Assembly: GCF_028710345.1 (NCBI RefSeq)
Contig: NZ_JAQTUH010000001.1
Span: 248,001 to 312,000, forward strand
DNA length: 64,000 nt
Direction of reading: 5' to 3'
Origin: Sulfuricurvum sp.
Lineage (GTDB): Bacteria; Campylobacterota; Campylobacteria; Campylobacterales; Sulfurimonadaceae
In this document: positions 19,080 to 28,119 of the stretch, piece after piece
How positions within the stretch are numbered: the first letter of the stretch is position 1
How the letters are laid out: every line of letters starts with the position of its first letter
The notes under the pieces: model-generated
What the model was told of the DNA's origin: nothing
What the model saw: the letters and a program-made list of their open reading frames with translations, nothing else
Database searches by the model: none
Position numbers and translations under genes: made by a program

Positions 19080-20461
19080 ACAAGACCCATTTTTGCTGGA
19101 TTGAGAATATTGTTAGGGTCAAATGCCCGTTTGATGGATTGGAATAATGCCATCTCTTCAGGGGTAAATGCCATCGACATATAGGGTGCTTTGGCTAAAC
19201 CAATACCGTGTTCGCCGCTGAGGGTACCACCCAAATCAATCGTCGCTTGGAACACTTCACGAATCGCTTCGTATCCGATTTTGACTTGCTCTGGATCTTT
19301 TCCATCGACCATAACGTTGGTATGGACGTTACCATCTCCCGTATGACCGAAGCAGGGGATATTGATATTGTATTTTTGTGCGATTGCATAAAACTTTTCG
19401 AGTAGTTCGGGAAGTGCTGAGCGGGGGACGGTAACATCTTCGTTGATTTTTTTAGAGCCATAAACAGAGAGCGATTGGCTGGCATTGCGTCGGGCAAACC
19501 ATAAATCAGAGGCTTCTTGTTTATCCTGAGCTATTTTAAATTCGCTACACCCATTTTCATGAAAGACTTTTTGGATAAGTGAGAGTTGAAAATCGAGGTC
19601 TTGTTCAAGGTTTCCATCTACATCAGTAACCAAAATAGCACCAGCTTCCGTTGGTAGACCTTTGTGATAGACTTGCTCTACTGCACGGATTGTGAGATTA
19701 TCCAAAAACTCCATAGCAACAGGTGTGACACCGCTTGCCATCGTTTTATAAACCGCTTTCATTGCAGTATGAACGGTTGGGAAAATACCCATTGCGGTTT
19801 TGGTCATTTTCGGTTTTGAGAGGAGTTTGAGGGTCACTTCGGTAGTAACGGCTAACGTCCCCTCAGAGGCGATTAAAATCCCCGCAATGTTATACCCTGC
19901 CACATCTTTGATGGTTCGTTTACCTGCTTTAATAATGTCACCATTAGGGAGGACTGCACGGATTGCCATGACATAATCTTTGGTAATACCGTATTTAGCG
20001 GCGCGCATTCCACCCGCATTTTCATTGACATTACCACCGATGGTAGAGTACTCTTGACTCGCAGGATCGGGCGGATAGAAAAGCCCAACTTCCTCAACTG
20101 CTTTTTGCAACTCCATATTCACAACACCCGGTTGGACGATAGCCACCATATTTTGCATATCAATTTCTAAGATTTTGTTCATATGTTTTTCAAAAGCGAG
20201 AACGATACCGCCTGATGAGGGGAGTGCCCCTCCTGTAAATCCGCTTCCTGCACCACGAGGAACAATAACGATACGATGTTCATTACAGTATTTTAATATG
20301 TCGCTGACATCTTGTTCATGGCGGGGGAACAAGACGGCATCAGGTTCAAATTTTTCACGTGTAGCATCATAGCTATACGCGATGAGGTGCGCTTTATCAC
20401 TGTAAACGTTTTCGTTTCCGATTAATGTTTTAAAATATTCAAGTGCTTCTTTCGGAAACAT
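19076..20461 (-). CDS. glcD: GlcD-type FAD-linked 2-hydroxyacid oxidase
   Basis: 461 residues: N-terminal FAD-binding type 4 domain with RGAGSGFTGGALPSSGG and PPDPASQEYSTIGGNVNENAGG, and a C-terminal oxidase domain containing FGHTGDGNVHTNV and SGEHGIGLAK, the metal/active-site region. The family oxidises glycolate or D-lactate and passes electrons to the membrane. No GlcE/GlcF partner lies next to it, so the substrate cannot be fixed. The ATG is preceded by AAGGAG. It sits 3 bases after the PgbA-like gene and overlaps the BrkB gene. Confidence 0.92.
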   Translation of the reverse strand: MFPKEALEYFKTLIGNENVYSDKAHLIAYSYDATREKFEPDAVLFPRHEQDVSDILKYCNEHRIVIVPRGAGSGFTGGALPSSGGIVLAFEKHMNKILEIDMQNMVAIVQPGVVNMELQKAVEEVGLFYPPDPASQEYSTIGGNVNENAGGMRAAKYGITKDYVMAIRAVLPNGDIIKAGKRTIKDVAGYNIAGILIASEGTLAVTTEVTLKLLSKPKMTKTAMGIFPTVHTAMKAVYKTMASGVTPVAMEFLDNLTIRAVEQVYHKGLPTEAGAILVTDVDGNLEQDLDFQLSLIQKVFHENGCSEFKIAQDKQEASDLWFARRNASQSLSVYGSKKINEDVTVPRSALPELLEKFYAIAQKYNINIPCFGHTGDGNVHTNVMVDGKDPEQVKIGYEAIREVFQATIDLGGTLSGEHGIGLAKAPYMSMAFTPEEMALFQSIKRAFDPNNILNPAKMGLV

Positions 20462-20464
20462 GGT

Positions 20465-21259
20465 TTACTCCTTAAAATCAAAATGGCGTAATAGTGCACT
20501 TTTTTCGCCAAATTTTGCTTTGTAGAGTTCATATAATTCTTTATTTTTTGGGTTATTTAAAGCAATTTGTTCGAGATAATAAGGCTCATACGATTCGAGT
20601 TTAGAACTTCCCTCTCCCCACCACGCTGAACGTATTGTAGGGACTCGTGAATAAAAAGGGGTTTTTGATTCTTTGCCGATAGAGTTAGAAGAGAGAGTTT
20701 GAAGGAGAGAAAAGTTTTTGCAATCGAGAGTAAAGAGGGTCTCAGTAGTTTGAATATAGAGTAGCCCTACTGATCCAGCACTGCAAAAACGGTGAAAATC
20801 GGAGACAAGTGGAGTAGGATGTCCTTCATGGGAAAGGTACGTTGCGTATAAATCGGGATGAGTCCATTCGATATTGGGGATACTTTTACTCACTGCATTG
20901 TAAGTATCATCATTGGGTGCGATCAAAAGGCCGCGCCCATAATCAGAGGCTATAATCACTTCATCTTGAGCTTTTGGACTCCATTTACCATTTGGAAGGG
21001 AGTTTTGCCGAATCCCGTCATACTCTGAAAATATTATAAGGGCACGATTGGAAGGAGGTGTTGTTTGTGTTACACGTGCATTTGCAATAATAGCACTATG
21101 AGTTGTATCGAAATGACGCACGACAAAACCGCTCATACCTACTTTTAGTTCTGCTGATTCAATAGTTCCGTGATCTCCTTGTACATCCAGTAACGGTGTT
21201 GAAATCGAGGAAGCTTCAAGCGTCACTAGGGCTAGAAGTAATAAAAACCAAATGCGCAT
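20465..21259 (-). CDS. PgbA-like secreted protein
   Basis: 264 residues with a signal peptide (about 1-16). The motif VGMSGFVVRHFDTTHSAII near residues 41-59 matches the N-terminal domain named for H. pylori plasminogen-binding protein PgbA. In a free-living organism plasminogen binding is unlikely to be its job; the domain probably serves an envelope function. Its place between glcD and an M23 endopeptidase repeats the Helicobacter/Campylobacter order, hinting at a role near peptidoglycan (inference). The last 15 residues are charged. Confidence 0.75.
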   Translation of the reverse strand: MRIWFLLLLALVTLEASSISTPLLDVQGDHGTIESAELKVGMSGFVVRHFDTTHSAIIANARVTQTTPPSNRALIIFSEYDGIRQNSLPNGKWSPKAQDEVIIASDYGRGLLIAPNDDTYNAVSKSIPNIEWTHPDLYATYLSHEGHPTPLVSDFHRFCSAGSVGLLYIQTTETLFTLDCKNFSLLQTLSSNSIGKESKTPFYSRVPTIRSAWWGEGSSKLESYEPYYLEQIALNNPKNKELYELYKAKFGEKSALLRHFDFKE

Positions 21260-21291
21260 ATGGGTAACCTTTATTTGAGAAAATATGGTGG

Positions 21292-21297
21292 ATTATA
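21292..21297 (-). promoter_or_regulatory. -10 box for the pgbA-like/glcD/brkB operon
   Basis: Minus-strand GCTATAATCC lies 32 bases before the start of the PgbA-like gene. The three genes below it are packed with 3-base gaps or overlaps, so this is probably the operon promoter. Confidence 0.5.
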
Positions 21298-21376
21298 GCT
21301 TATAGTCTCTTTGTAAACAGATTTTTTGCTATCATTTAAGACTCTTTTTGCAAAAAAATAGTTTTCAAGGATAATA

Positions 21377-22570
21377 ATGGGTCGAATAGTTTTACTTTTA
21401 TTGTTCCCCATTTTCCTCTTTGCATCCCACGTAGAACTTTTTAAATGGAATAACGGAGAGAGTTTTCTTACGTTTTTAGAGCGTAAAAAGCTCCCTCTCT
21501 CACTTTTTTATAATCTTGATAACGATGATAAAAAACTCACCGAAGATATCCCCTATACCGCTAACTGCCAAATGCTTGTCAGCTCAAAACATACTATGGA
21601 TCAAATTTTAATCCCTGTTAATGATGAGTTGCAACTTCATATCTATTTAACCCCCAAGAAACGTTATGCTATGGATGTGATTCCGATTATTAGTGAAACC
21701 TATAAAGAGATTTTGTATACCGAAATCAGTACGGTTCCTTATGATGCGATTTTAAAGGCATCCGGATCGGCAAAATTGGCATCAAAGTTTGTAAAAATAT
21801 TTAAAGGGCGGGTTGATTTTAAAAAAAATGTTAAACCCGGTGACCCAATAGTGATTGTATACGAACAAAAATACAGACTCTCTAAACCGTTTTCGATGCC
21901 TGAGGTAGCAGGGGCTATGGTAGAAATCGGTGGGGTAAAATATGCTTTGTATAAGCACAATGATGGACATTTTTACGATGCTAAAGGGGCACAAATCGAG
22001 AAATTACTATTTAAAATTCCGATCAAAAATCCCCGAATCACTTCGAATTTTTCCAAAAGTCGTTACCACCCAATACTGCATCGTTATCGTGCCCATTTGG
22101 GGGTTGACTTTGGAGCTCGCCCAGGGACACCGATTTTGGCAACGGGAGATGGCCGTGTTTGTTTCGAAGGATCCTATAACGGATATGGAAAAACAATTAA
22201 AATTCGCCATTCTAATGGTTTGGTTAGTTTGTATGCCCATCAAAAATCGTTTTGCAGTGGTATTCACAATGGCAGTAGTGTTAAACAAGGTGAAGTAATC
22301 GGTTATGTAGGTTCTTCAGGTCTCTCTTCAGGGCCACATCTCCATTTTGGAATGTATGATGGAAGTACAGCTATTAATCCTCTAGGCGTTATGAAGAAAA
22401 CCACCGAAGGGTTTAGCGGTAAAGAGCAAAAGGTATTTGCAGCTATTCGTTCCAAATTGGATAGTGTTTTTAATGAAAAATTGAGAACAAAACCGAAAAA
22501 AGTCCCTTTTGTTGATTTCCAAAATATCTATTATGTCGATAAAGATACGTTTAGGGTAAAAGCATTTTAA
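21377..22570 (+). CDS. M23 peptidoglycan endopeptidase (Csd3/Pgp3-like)
   Basis: 397 residues with a signal peptide (MGRIVLLLLFPIFLFAS). C-terminal LytM/M23 domain: His240 and Asp244 in AHLGVDFGARPGTP, His288 in SLYAHQKSF and HLHFGMY at 321-327 give the full zinc and catalytic set. Two N-terminal domains of about 200 residues resemble the inhibitory and oligomerising regions of H. pylori Csd3 (HP0506). Csd3 cuts peptide cross-links and sets helical cell shape; a similar shape role here is inference. ATG preceded by AAGGATA. Confidence 0.9.
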   Translation: MGRIVLLLLFPIFLFASHVELFKWNNGESFLTFLERKKLPLSLFYNLDNDDKKLTEDIPYTANCQMLVSSKHTMDQILIPVNDELQLHIYLTPKKRYAMDVIPIISETYKEILYTEISTVPYDAILKASGSAKLASKFVKIFKGRVDFKKNVKPGDPIVIVYEQKYRLSKPFSMPEVAGAMVEIGGVKYALYKHNDGHFYDAKGAQIEKLLFKIPIKNPRITSNFSKSRYHPILHRYRAHLGVDFGARPGTPILATGDGRVCFEGSYNGYGKTIKIRHSNGLVSLYAHQKSFCSGIHNGSSVKQGEVIGYVGSSGLSSGPHLHFGMYDGSTAINPLGVMKKTTEGFSGKEQKVFAAIRSKLDSVFNEKLRTKPKKVPFVDFQNIYYVDKDTFRVKAF

Positions 22571-22580
22571 GGGAGAAACT

Positions 22581-22595
22581 CCCGATGAAATCGGG
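22581..22595. terminator. Hairpin between M23 peptidase and TonB receptor
   Basis: CCCGAtgaaaTCGGG is followed downstream by a further imperfect pair GAATCCT...AGGATTC (22602-22637). It overlaps an alternative GGGAgaaaCTCCC. It lies between two convergent genes and probably terminates both. Confidence 0.5.
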
Positions 22596-22651
22596 AAAGA
22601 GAATCCTGAAATTTTGACGAAACATAAGGATTCCCCAAGAGGGGGAAGAGA

Positions 22652-24787
22652 TTAGAATTTGTAACTCATAGCGATATTAAATGAGCGTCCAATACCTTGT
22701 AAAGGGGTGGTGTAGTTTGTTCCGTTATTAACTAAATCGACTCCGCCGAGTGGAAGAGCATATGCTTGATTAAATAAGTTAGTAACCGATAAATCCATAT
22801 TTAGCTCTTTAGTCCAAGCATAACCAGTACGGAGATCAACCACTGCATATCCTGGGGTCATCGGCTCATTGCGAAGGGTATCAACTGAATCTTTTTTTGC
22901 TACGCTTTCGATGTCAATTCCATTGTTCCATGCACCGGAAACACGATCCAGTGAAACTTTAGCATGGAGTGGCATCATGTGGTAAAGTGATCCACCATTA
23001 TCACGAAAACCTCGTGTATAGCTAAGGTTTCCTTTAAGGGTTCCTTTTCCATTGTTGCTGTTATCCCATAATGTTGTGTATCCTGAAAGATCAGTACCAA
23101 ACAAGTGTGCATCGGTATTTACGAATTGAAAATAACTACGTTTCGTGACACCTGAACCAGTCGATGTAAGAAGTTTAATATCAACATAATCACTTACTTT
23201 GGTGTAGTAAGGGGTTAGTTTTAGCCCCCATTCTTTGTCTGCGCTGTCATGAAAAGAAATGGTTGTACTAATAGTATTAGCTACTTCAGGTTTTAAATCA
23301 AGATTCCCGACGTATCCATTTCCATCACCAAACCAGTTGATCATACGCATATCCATTAGCATTGGATTGGTAAGTGTGATACCAGGTTTACTTCCTGCCC
23401 ATGCATAGCGTTCATACATATTGGGTGAACGTGTTTTTCGCGCAAAGCCGAGTTCTATATCGGTAGACGTGCTGTATTCATATTTTGTTGTAGCTGTTAC
23501 ATCATAATTGCTATCAGTCTTTTTGTGTTCAAGTGCATTAAAGTAAGCTGCATTTACTGGATCGTTTGCACCCATTGCATACATACCTGTTCCGTCATTA
23601 TATCCCACTACATTATCTGTATCCATACTGATTCGATCAAAACGTACACCGAGAATAGAAGAGAGTTGTTCACTCCATTGAGAATTGGCTTCTGCAAATA
23701 CTCCTAATCGATCCCGTTTTCCATTATTTATATTCCAAAAGGTATTGGGATTCATTCCAGCCATCATACCACCAGCCGCTGGCCAATAATCATCAAGGCG
23801 GTATCGATCATAGTCAGCACCAAATTTAATGGTTTGAGTAGAGCTTAAAGGCATAGTTGCTTTAATATTGAGGCCACTTTCTTGGGCTTCAGTATTCATA
23901 GGCATATTTCCAGAGTGTTCCGAAAGAATTTTATTCATATAGTGATCAGTATCTTGTCGAAATGCATTCGCATCGATTAATAAAGCACCCACTTTCCCTT
24001 TATAGCTTAGATTACCTGAAGTCGATTTATTGCTAAGCATATCCATGTATTCGTTTGGAAAACCAATATAATCAACATTGCTTTGAGCTATTTTCAATGC
24101 TATGACATCATCTGGGTCAATTTTATAGGCGATGGTTGCAGAATGGTTTTCTTGTTTATAAAGAGTGTCTTTGACGAGTACACCCTTTCCATTTTTATAA
24201 TCATCAGCTTGTTCAGCGTATCCTGAATAGTTTACACTGATTTTATTATTTGCGGCAGTTGCACTTACAGAAGCTCCTCGTGCTTGATTATTGCTACGAT
24301 AAAAAGCTGATACATCGCCACTGATGAGAACTTCGCCATTATTTTGAGCGAAAATCGGATCTTTGGATTTGACCATAATGGTTCCACCGATACTATCACC
24401 GCCTGCACTAACAGGAGTTATCCCTGCCATTACTTCGATTGATTCGATTTTTGAGGTATCGATATACGAAAGTGCCGGATTCATATGGTTTGGACATGCT
24501 GATGTGATGGTCATACCGTCGATATCGATTTTGACACGATCATCTGCCATCCCGTGAATAGCTGGTAATGAGGCACTGCTACCCATATTGTAAATACTGA
24601 CACCAGGAATATCGGCTAAGGTTGCGGCTGTATCTCCTGTCATTTTTGTGGATTTGGATGTTGAAATCTCTTTAGCACTCAAATCCGCTTGAGGTGCAAC
24701 GGCATCAACCGTAATTTTTTGAATCGTTACCGAATCACTGGCAAGTGCAGCAATCGCGGCAAGCGAAAGGAGGGTAATTTTTTTCAT
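22652..24787 (-). CDS. TonB-dependent receptor, OprC/NosA-like copper type
   Basis: 711 residues: signal peptide (to about residue 16), plug domain (about 35-155) and 22-strand barrel ending in aromatic SYKF. The plug carries ACPNHMNPALSY with Cys98 and Met102, the CxxxM copper site spacing known from Pseudomonas OprC and the NosA family. Further methionines (MPMNTE, GGMMAGMNP, NPMLMDMRMIN) could complete the site. Likely substrate: copper, for cbb3 oxidase or nitrous oxide reductase (inference). No TonB/ExbBD genes are adjacent. ATG with AAGGAAA upstream. Confidence 0.88.
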   Translation of the reverse strand: MKKITLLSLAAIAALASDSVTIQKITVDAVAPQADLSAKEISTSKSTKMTGDTAATLADIPGVSIYNMGSSASLPAIHGMADDRVKIDIDGMTITSACPNHMNPALSYIDTSKIESIEVMAGITPVSAGGDSIGGTIMVKSKDPIFAQNNGEVLISGDVSAFYRSNNQARGASVSATAANNKISVNYSGYAEQADDYKNGKGVLVKDTLYKQENHSATIAYKIDPDDVIALKIAQSNVDYIGFPNEYMDMLSNKSTSGNLSYKGKVGALLIDANAFRQDTDHYMNKILSEHSGNMPMNTEAQESGLNIKATMPLSSTQTIKFGADYDRYRLDDYWPAAGGMMAGMNPNTFWNINNGKRDRLGVFAEANSQWSEQLSSILGVRFDRISMDTDNVVGYNDGTGMYAMGANDPVNAAYFNALEHKKTDSNYDVTATTKYEYSTSTDIELGFARKTRSPNMYERYAWAGSKPGITLTNPMLMDMRMINWFGDGNGYVGNLDLKPEVANTISTTISFHDSADKEWGLKLTPYYTKVSDYVDIKLLTSTGSGVTKRSYFQFVNTDAHLFGTDLSGYTTLWDNSNNGKGTLKGNLSYTRGFRDNGGSLYHMMPLHAKVSLDRVSGAWNNGIDIESVAKKDSVDTLRNEPMTPGYAVVDLRTGYAWTKELNMDLSVTNLFNQAYALPLGGVDLVNNGTNYTTPLQGIGRSFNIAMSYKF

Positions 24788-24816
24788 GTTTTTCCTTAAA
24801 GACTATTTACCATTTT

Positions 24817-24822
24817 ATTATA
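24817..24822 (-). promoter_or_regulatory. -10 box for the TonB receptor gene
   Basis: Minus-strand CTATAATAAAA lies 29 bases before the ATG in an AT-rich gap. No clear Fur-type palindrome was seen. Confidence 0.5.
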
Positions 24823-24844
24823 GAAAAAAAGTGTTACATTAGTG

Positions 24845-25861
24845 TTAAGACGGAAGATGTAAACCCACTTCTTCGGGAAATTGCATCGTTACGCAGTGAA
24901 GTGAACCGTGTTGACGAATGAGGACTGAACAATCGATAGGGATGATATCGCGTCCCCTAAATGCTTTTTCACATATGGCGATAGCTTCTGCATCATGTGA
25001 ATCATTATAAATCGGTAACAAGACAGCATCATTAATAATGAGAAAGTTAGCATAGGTTGCAGGGAGGCGTTCTTCATCATAAAAAATCGGATTAGTCATT
25101 GGCAGGGCAATGAGGTTAAACGGTTCGCCCTCAACATCACGAAGTGCTTTTAGCTCCTCCTCCATTTTTTTGAGGGCATCGTAATGCTCATCTATTTGAT
25201 TGTCACATTTGACGTACATAATCGTATCGGACTCGATAAAGCGGGCAAGGGTATCGATATGGCTATCAGTATCATCACCGGCTAAATAACCGTGGTTGAG
25301 CCACAATATCTGCTCCACCCCAAACTCTTTTTTTAGAATGGCTTCGGTTTGAGTTTTGGATAAATGGGGGTTACGGTTTGGATTAAGCAGACACTCTGCT
25401 GTGGTGAGGAGTGAGCCGTTAGCGTTGGTTTCTACCCCGCCACCTTCCAAAATAAGATCGATTTTCTCCATCGATTCGCCATACACGTTTCCAATTGCAC
25501 TGCTCATGGCATTATCACGCGAGGCATCAAATTTCCCGCCCCATCCGGTAAAGGTAAAATCGAGCAGTAGCGGCTCACCCTCTTCTTCATCGATAACACT
25601 GAGAACACTGCAATCGCGTGCCCATGTGTCATTGGTTTGGTAGGGGATAAAGATTAAATTTTCATTGGGTTCAAAATATGTTTTGACAAAATCAACATCA
25701 TCGCAGATAATAAGACACGGTTGGTATTGCGCTACCGCATTGGCAATGTTAACAAAACAGTGACGTGCCTCTTCGAGATAGGGTACCCAGTCGCTTTGGG
25801 GATGGGGGAAGATGAGTTGAACGAAACTTTGAGGTTCAAATTCGGCGGGGAAATAACGCAT
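24845..25861 (-). CDS. aguA: Agmatine deiminase / peptidyl-arginine deiminase family
   Basis: 338 residues of the guanidino-group-modifying fold. Seen: NDTWARDCS (substrate Asp), EGGGVETNANGS with Glu, AGDDTDSHIDTLARF with the catalytic His, and QHGSLHCVTMQFPEE with the catalytic Cys near the C-terminus. The family converts agmatine to N-carbamoylputrescine for polyamine synthesis. SD AAGGATAA precedes the ATG. It is divergent from alr with only about 27 bases between the two starts. Confidence 0.93.
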   Translation of the reverse strand: MRYFPAEFEPQSFVQLIFPHPQSDWVPYLEEARHCFVNIANAVAQYQPCLIICDDVDFVKTYFEPNENLIFIPYQTNDTWARDCSVLSVIDEEEGEPLLLDFTFTGWGGKFDASRDNAMSSAIGNVYGESMEKIDLILEGGGVETNANGSLLTTAECLLNPNRNPHLSKTQTEAILKKEFGVEQILWLNHGYLAGDDTDSHIDTLARFIESDTIMYVKCDNQIDEHYDALKKMEEELKALRDVEGEPFNLIALPMTNPIFYDEERLPATYANFLIINDAVLLPIYNDSHDAEAIAICEKAFRGRDIIPIDCSVLIRQHGSLHCVTMQFPEEVGLHLPS

Positions 25862-25876
25862 TAATTATCCTTGGAA

Positions 25877-25882
25877 TATAAT
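25877..25882 (+). promoter_or_regulatory. alr -10 box, 6 bases from the ATG
   Basis: A perfect TATAAT is followed by ACCCTT and then the alr ATG, with no SD. Transcription starting the usual 6-8 bases after the -10 box would begin on the start codon, giving a leaderless message. Confidence 0.5.
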
Positions 25883-25888
25883 ACCCTT

Positions 25889-26902
25889 ATGGGAACTATT
25901 AAATTGAGCCGTGAGGCATTAGAACATAATATTGACATTATCGCACATCAAGTCGGTGGAAAAGATAAAATTGCGGTGGTTTTAAAAGATAATGCCTATG
26001 GGCATGGGGCAATTATGATTGCTGAAGCGGTATCGAATTACGGCATAAATCAAGCGGTAGTGCGGTTGGAGCGTGAAGCAGATGAGATTAGTGAATTTTT
26101 CGAAAATATCCTTATTTTAGGGGACCAGCCACACACTCCAAAAGCCAATTTTAGCTACGTTATCAATTCTCTTGAAGAGATAGAGCATTTTCCAAAAGGG
26201 TGTCGAGTTGAGCTGAAACTCGATACAGGGATGCACCGTAACGGTGTGGCACTTGGGGAGATTGAAGAGGCTTTTTTGCAAATGAGCGAGAGAGGTTTAA
26301 ACTGTATCGGTGTAATGAGCCATTTACGAGCTTCGGATACTCTGAGCAGTGAATGGTTTTGGCAACGACGAAATTTTGATGATGTAAAAGATAAAGTATT
26401 AAAATTGGGAGAAAAATATGGGTGGAAACTCCGTTTTCACCTCTCCAATTCGGGGGGGATATTCCGCTCTTCTAGCTGTAGTGATGATATGGTACGTGCC
26501 GGTATTGCCCTTTATGGATGTTTGGAAATGGAGAGAACCCTTCCACAACCTAATCTTAAGAGCGTCCTTTCATTGTGGGGTAATCGAGTAGCTACACGTA
26601 TCCTCAAAAAAGGGGAGAGGGTTGGTTATAACGGTATTTACGAGGCATTAGAGGATGAGGTAGTATCGACCTATGATTTGGGGTATGCTAACGGTTTAGA
26701 TCGTTTGGCATCGAATCGATATAGCACTCCTGAGGGGATTGCGTTGCGAGGGCGTATTTCGATGGATAATGCAATTTTTTCGAGCGATAAAGATGAATTG
26801 CTTATTTTTGACAATGCCAACGATTATGCTAAAGTGGTCGGTACTATCGGGTATGAGATATTGGCGTGTTTGGATAAAGATTTAAAGAGGGAATGGATTT
26901 AG
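25889..26902 (+). CDS. alr: Alanine racemase
   Basis: PLP enzyme making D-alanine for peptidoglycan. Seen: VVLKDNAYGHG with the PLP lysine near residue 34, ELKLDTGMHRNG, FHLSNSGGIFRS, RAGIALYG, GYNGIYEA and the partner-subunit region GRISMDNA. 337 residues from ATG 25889, somewhat shorter than the 360-380 of many Alr proteins but usual for this phylum. An in-frame TTG at 25871 is upstream of the -10 box and so less likely. Its stop overlaps the convergent small gene by 4 bases. Confidence 0.94.
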   Translation: MGTIKLSREALEHNIDIIAHQVGGKDKIAVVLKDNAYGHGAIMIAEAVSNYGINQAVVRLEREADEISEFFENILILGDQPHTPKANFSYVINSLEEIEHFPKGCRVELKLDTGMHRNGVALGEIEEAFLQMSERGLNCIGVMSHLRASDTLSSEWFWQRRNFDDVKDKVLKLGEKYGWKLRFHLSNSGGIFRSSSCSDDMVRAGIALYGCLEMERTLPQPNLKSVLSLWGNRVATRILKKGERVGYNGIYEALEDEVVSTYDLGYANGLDRLASNRYSTPEGIALRGRISMDNAIFSSDKDELLIFDNANDYAKVVGTIGYEILACLDKDLKREWI

Positions 26903-27291
26903 GTCGTTATTTTTACAAGTGCATCCCCAAATATTGCTCCATCGAGGCGCATTTCGATGAGAGTTTCTAAATCGTCCATCTCTTCACAATATCCGAGTAT
27001 TTTCGCATCAAAAAGATAGTGTTCGGCAATACGCTGAATCTCAGAACCATTTTTTGTGGTGACAATTAGGTAGGTGGCACCTAAATTTTCTCCTAATACT
27101 GCTTCTAATTCTGAACTGATATAGAGTGCAAAACGGATTTTATTATCACGTAGGTGGGTAATAATATCGATATTTTGCTCTTCAAAGAGAAGGGCAATGA
27201 TAGAGTTTGAAGGGGTTTTGAGTATTGCATCGATAGAGCTGATATGGTAAAACTGCTCTGAGGGGATGAGTGGATGACCAAACAATATCAT
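26899..27291 (-). CDS. Conserved hypothetical protein
   Basis: 130 residues from ATG 27291 (MILFGHPLIPSEQFYHI). The ATG overlaps the TGA of the upstream PP0621-type gene, so the two are coupled. The sequence looks cytosolic and alpha/beta, with a pattern of short strands (NSIIALLF, IRFALYIS, TYLIVTT) ending in a helix and DGAIFGDALV. I recognise no catalytic motif. It may bind a nucleotide or act as a partner of its neighbours. Gene order beside rsmG is shared with relatives as I recall. Confidence 0.8.
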   Translation of the reverse strand: MILFGHPLIPSEQFYHISSIDAILKTPSNSIIALLFEEQNIDIITHLRDNKIRFALYISSELEAVLGENLGATYLIVTTKNGSEIQRIAEHYLFDAKILGYCEEMDDLETLIEMRLDGAIFGDALVKITT

Positions 27292-27503
27292 GAAGCATCC
27301 TTGAGACATTCGACTGAACAGTAACATTTTCCGCTACGCATTAATGCCTCCTTGGTTTGAACATAAGTCCCACATTGTGTACAGGGTATCATCGCTTCAT
27401 CTGTGGAAGCGTCATTTTTTGGTGAGGATATAGATTTTGTTTTTGCAAAAAACATATAATAGACGGTAGTAATAAGGGCAATAAAAAGTAAAAATTTCAA
27501 CAT
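27288..27503 (-). CDS. PP0621-family small zinc-binding membrane protein
   Basis: 71 residues: one N-terminal membrane segment (MLKFLLFIALITTVYYMFF) and a C-terminal MIPCTQCGTYV...CYCSVECL with a treble-clef-like cysteine pattern (CxxC and CxCxxxC). This matches the small PP0621 family; function unknown. It starts 3 bases after the rsmG stop and ends in the start of the next gene. The soluble part would face the cytosol or periplasm depending on signal processing, which the sequence does not settle. Confidence 0.82.
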   Translation of the reverse strand: MLKFLLFIALITTVYYMFFAKTKSISSPKNDASTDEAMIPCTQCGTYVQTKEALMRSGKCYCSVECLKDAS

Positions 27504-27506
27504 AAT

Positions 27507-28067
27507 TTACGACTCGATTAAAAGATAGTGACGATTCTGTTTTTCGATGATTTTATAGTTTAACGACTCATCCACTTCATCATACACCTTTTCCCCTTTG
27601 TAAAAAAGTAAAAGAGTTCCGGTAGTCCGAAACGGCTCAGAGAGTTTTAAAAGCATTTTGGTGTCGGTTACGGCACGTGAAGTGATAAAATCGTAAGGCT
27701 CATGAGGGAGGTTCTCGACGCGCAAGGCTTTTACATCAACGTTTTTAAGCCCCAAATTTGCTTTGACAAATTGGAGAAAGCTAGCACGTTTTGAAAGGGG
27801 TTCGACAAGGGTAAAATGGGTTTGAGGCAATGCAAGCGCTAAAATCATCCCTGGAAATCCGGCACCGGAACCTATATCCATCGCTTTGGTAATAGGAGGT
27901 AAAAAAGTGATTGGTTGAACCGCATCGATAATAAATTCATCGATTTGGGCAGAAGTTTTAGCACCGGTGAGATTGTGTACTTTATTCCATTGCAGTAGTA
28001 GCTCTCTGTAGCGGAGAACTTGCGGTAAAAAAGTTTCTACTACCGAAATATTTTGAGAAGAAAGCAT
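27507..28067 (-). CDS. rsmG: 16S rRNA (guanine527-N7)-methyltransferase
   Basis: SAM-dependent methylation of G527 in 16S rRNA. 186 residues from ATG 28067. Seen: LLLQWNKVHNLTGAK at the N-terminus, the SAM motif MDIGSGAGFPGMILA, LVEPLSKRASFLQ and FITSRAVTD. A TTG at 28085 could add six residues; neither start has a clear SD. Loss of RsmG is a known route to low-level streptomycin resistance. It heads a three-gene run with the PP0621-type gene and a hypothetical. Confidence 0.95.
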   Translation of the reverse strand: MLSSQNISVVETFLPQVLRYRELLLQWNKVHNLTGAKTSAQIDEFIIDAVQPITFLPPITKAMDIGSGAGFPGMILALALPQTHFTLVEPLSKRASFLQFVKANLGLKNVDVKALRVENLPHEPYDFITSRAVTDTKMLLKLSEPFRTTGTLLLFYKGEKVYDEVDESLNYKIIEKQNRHYLLIES

Positions 28068-28083
28068 GTTAGCAAGTGTGCTC

Positions 28084-28119
28084 AAAAAAAACCGTCCCGT
28101 ATTGTATAAATTAGACGGT
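28084..28119 (-). terminator. Terminator of the hybrid kinase gene
   Basis: Minus strand: ACCGTC and GACGGT pair across a 17-base loop, followed by a run of seven or eight T. The stem begins in the last codons of the kinase gene and the T-run ends at the rsmG start region. Confidence 0.5.
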
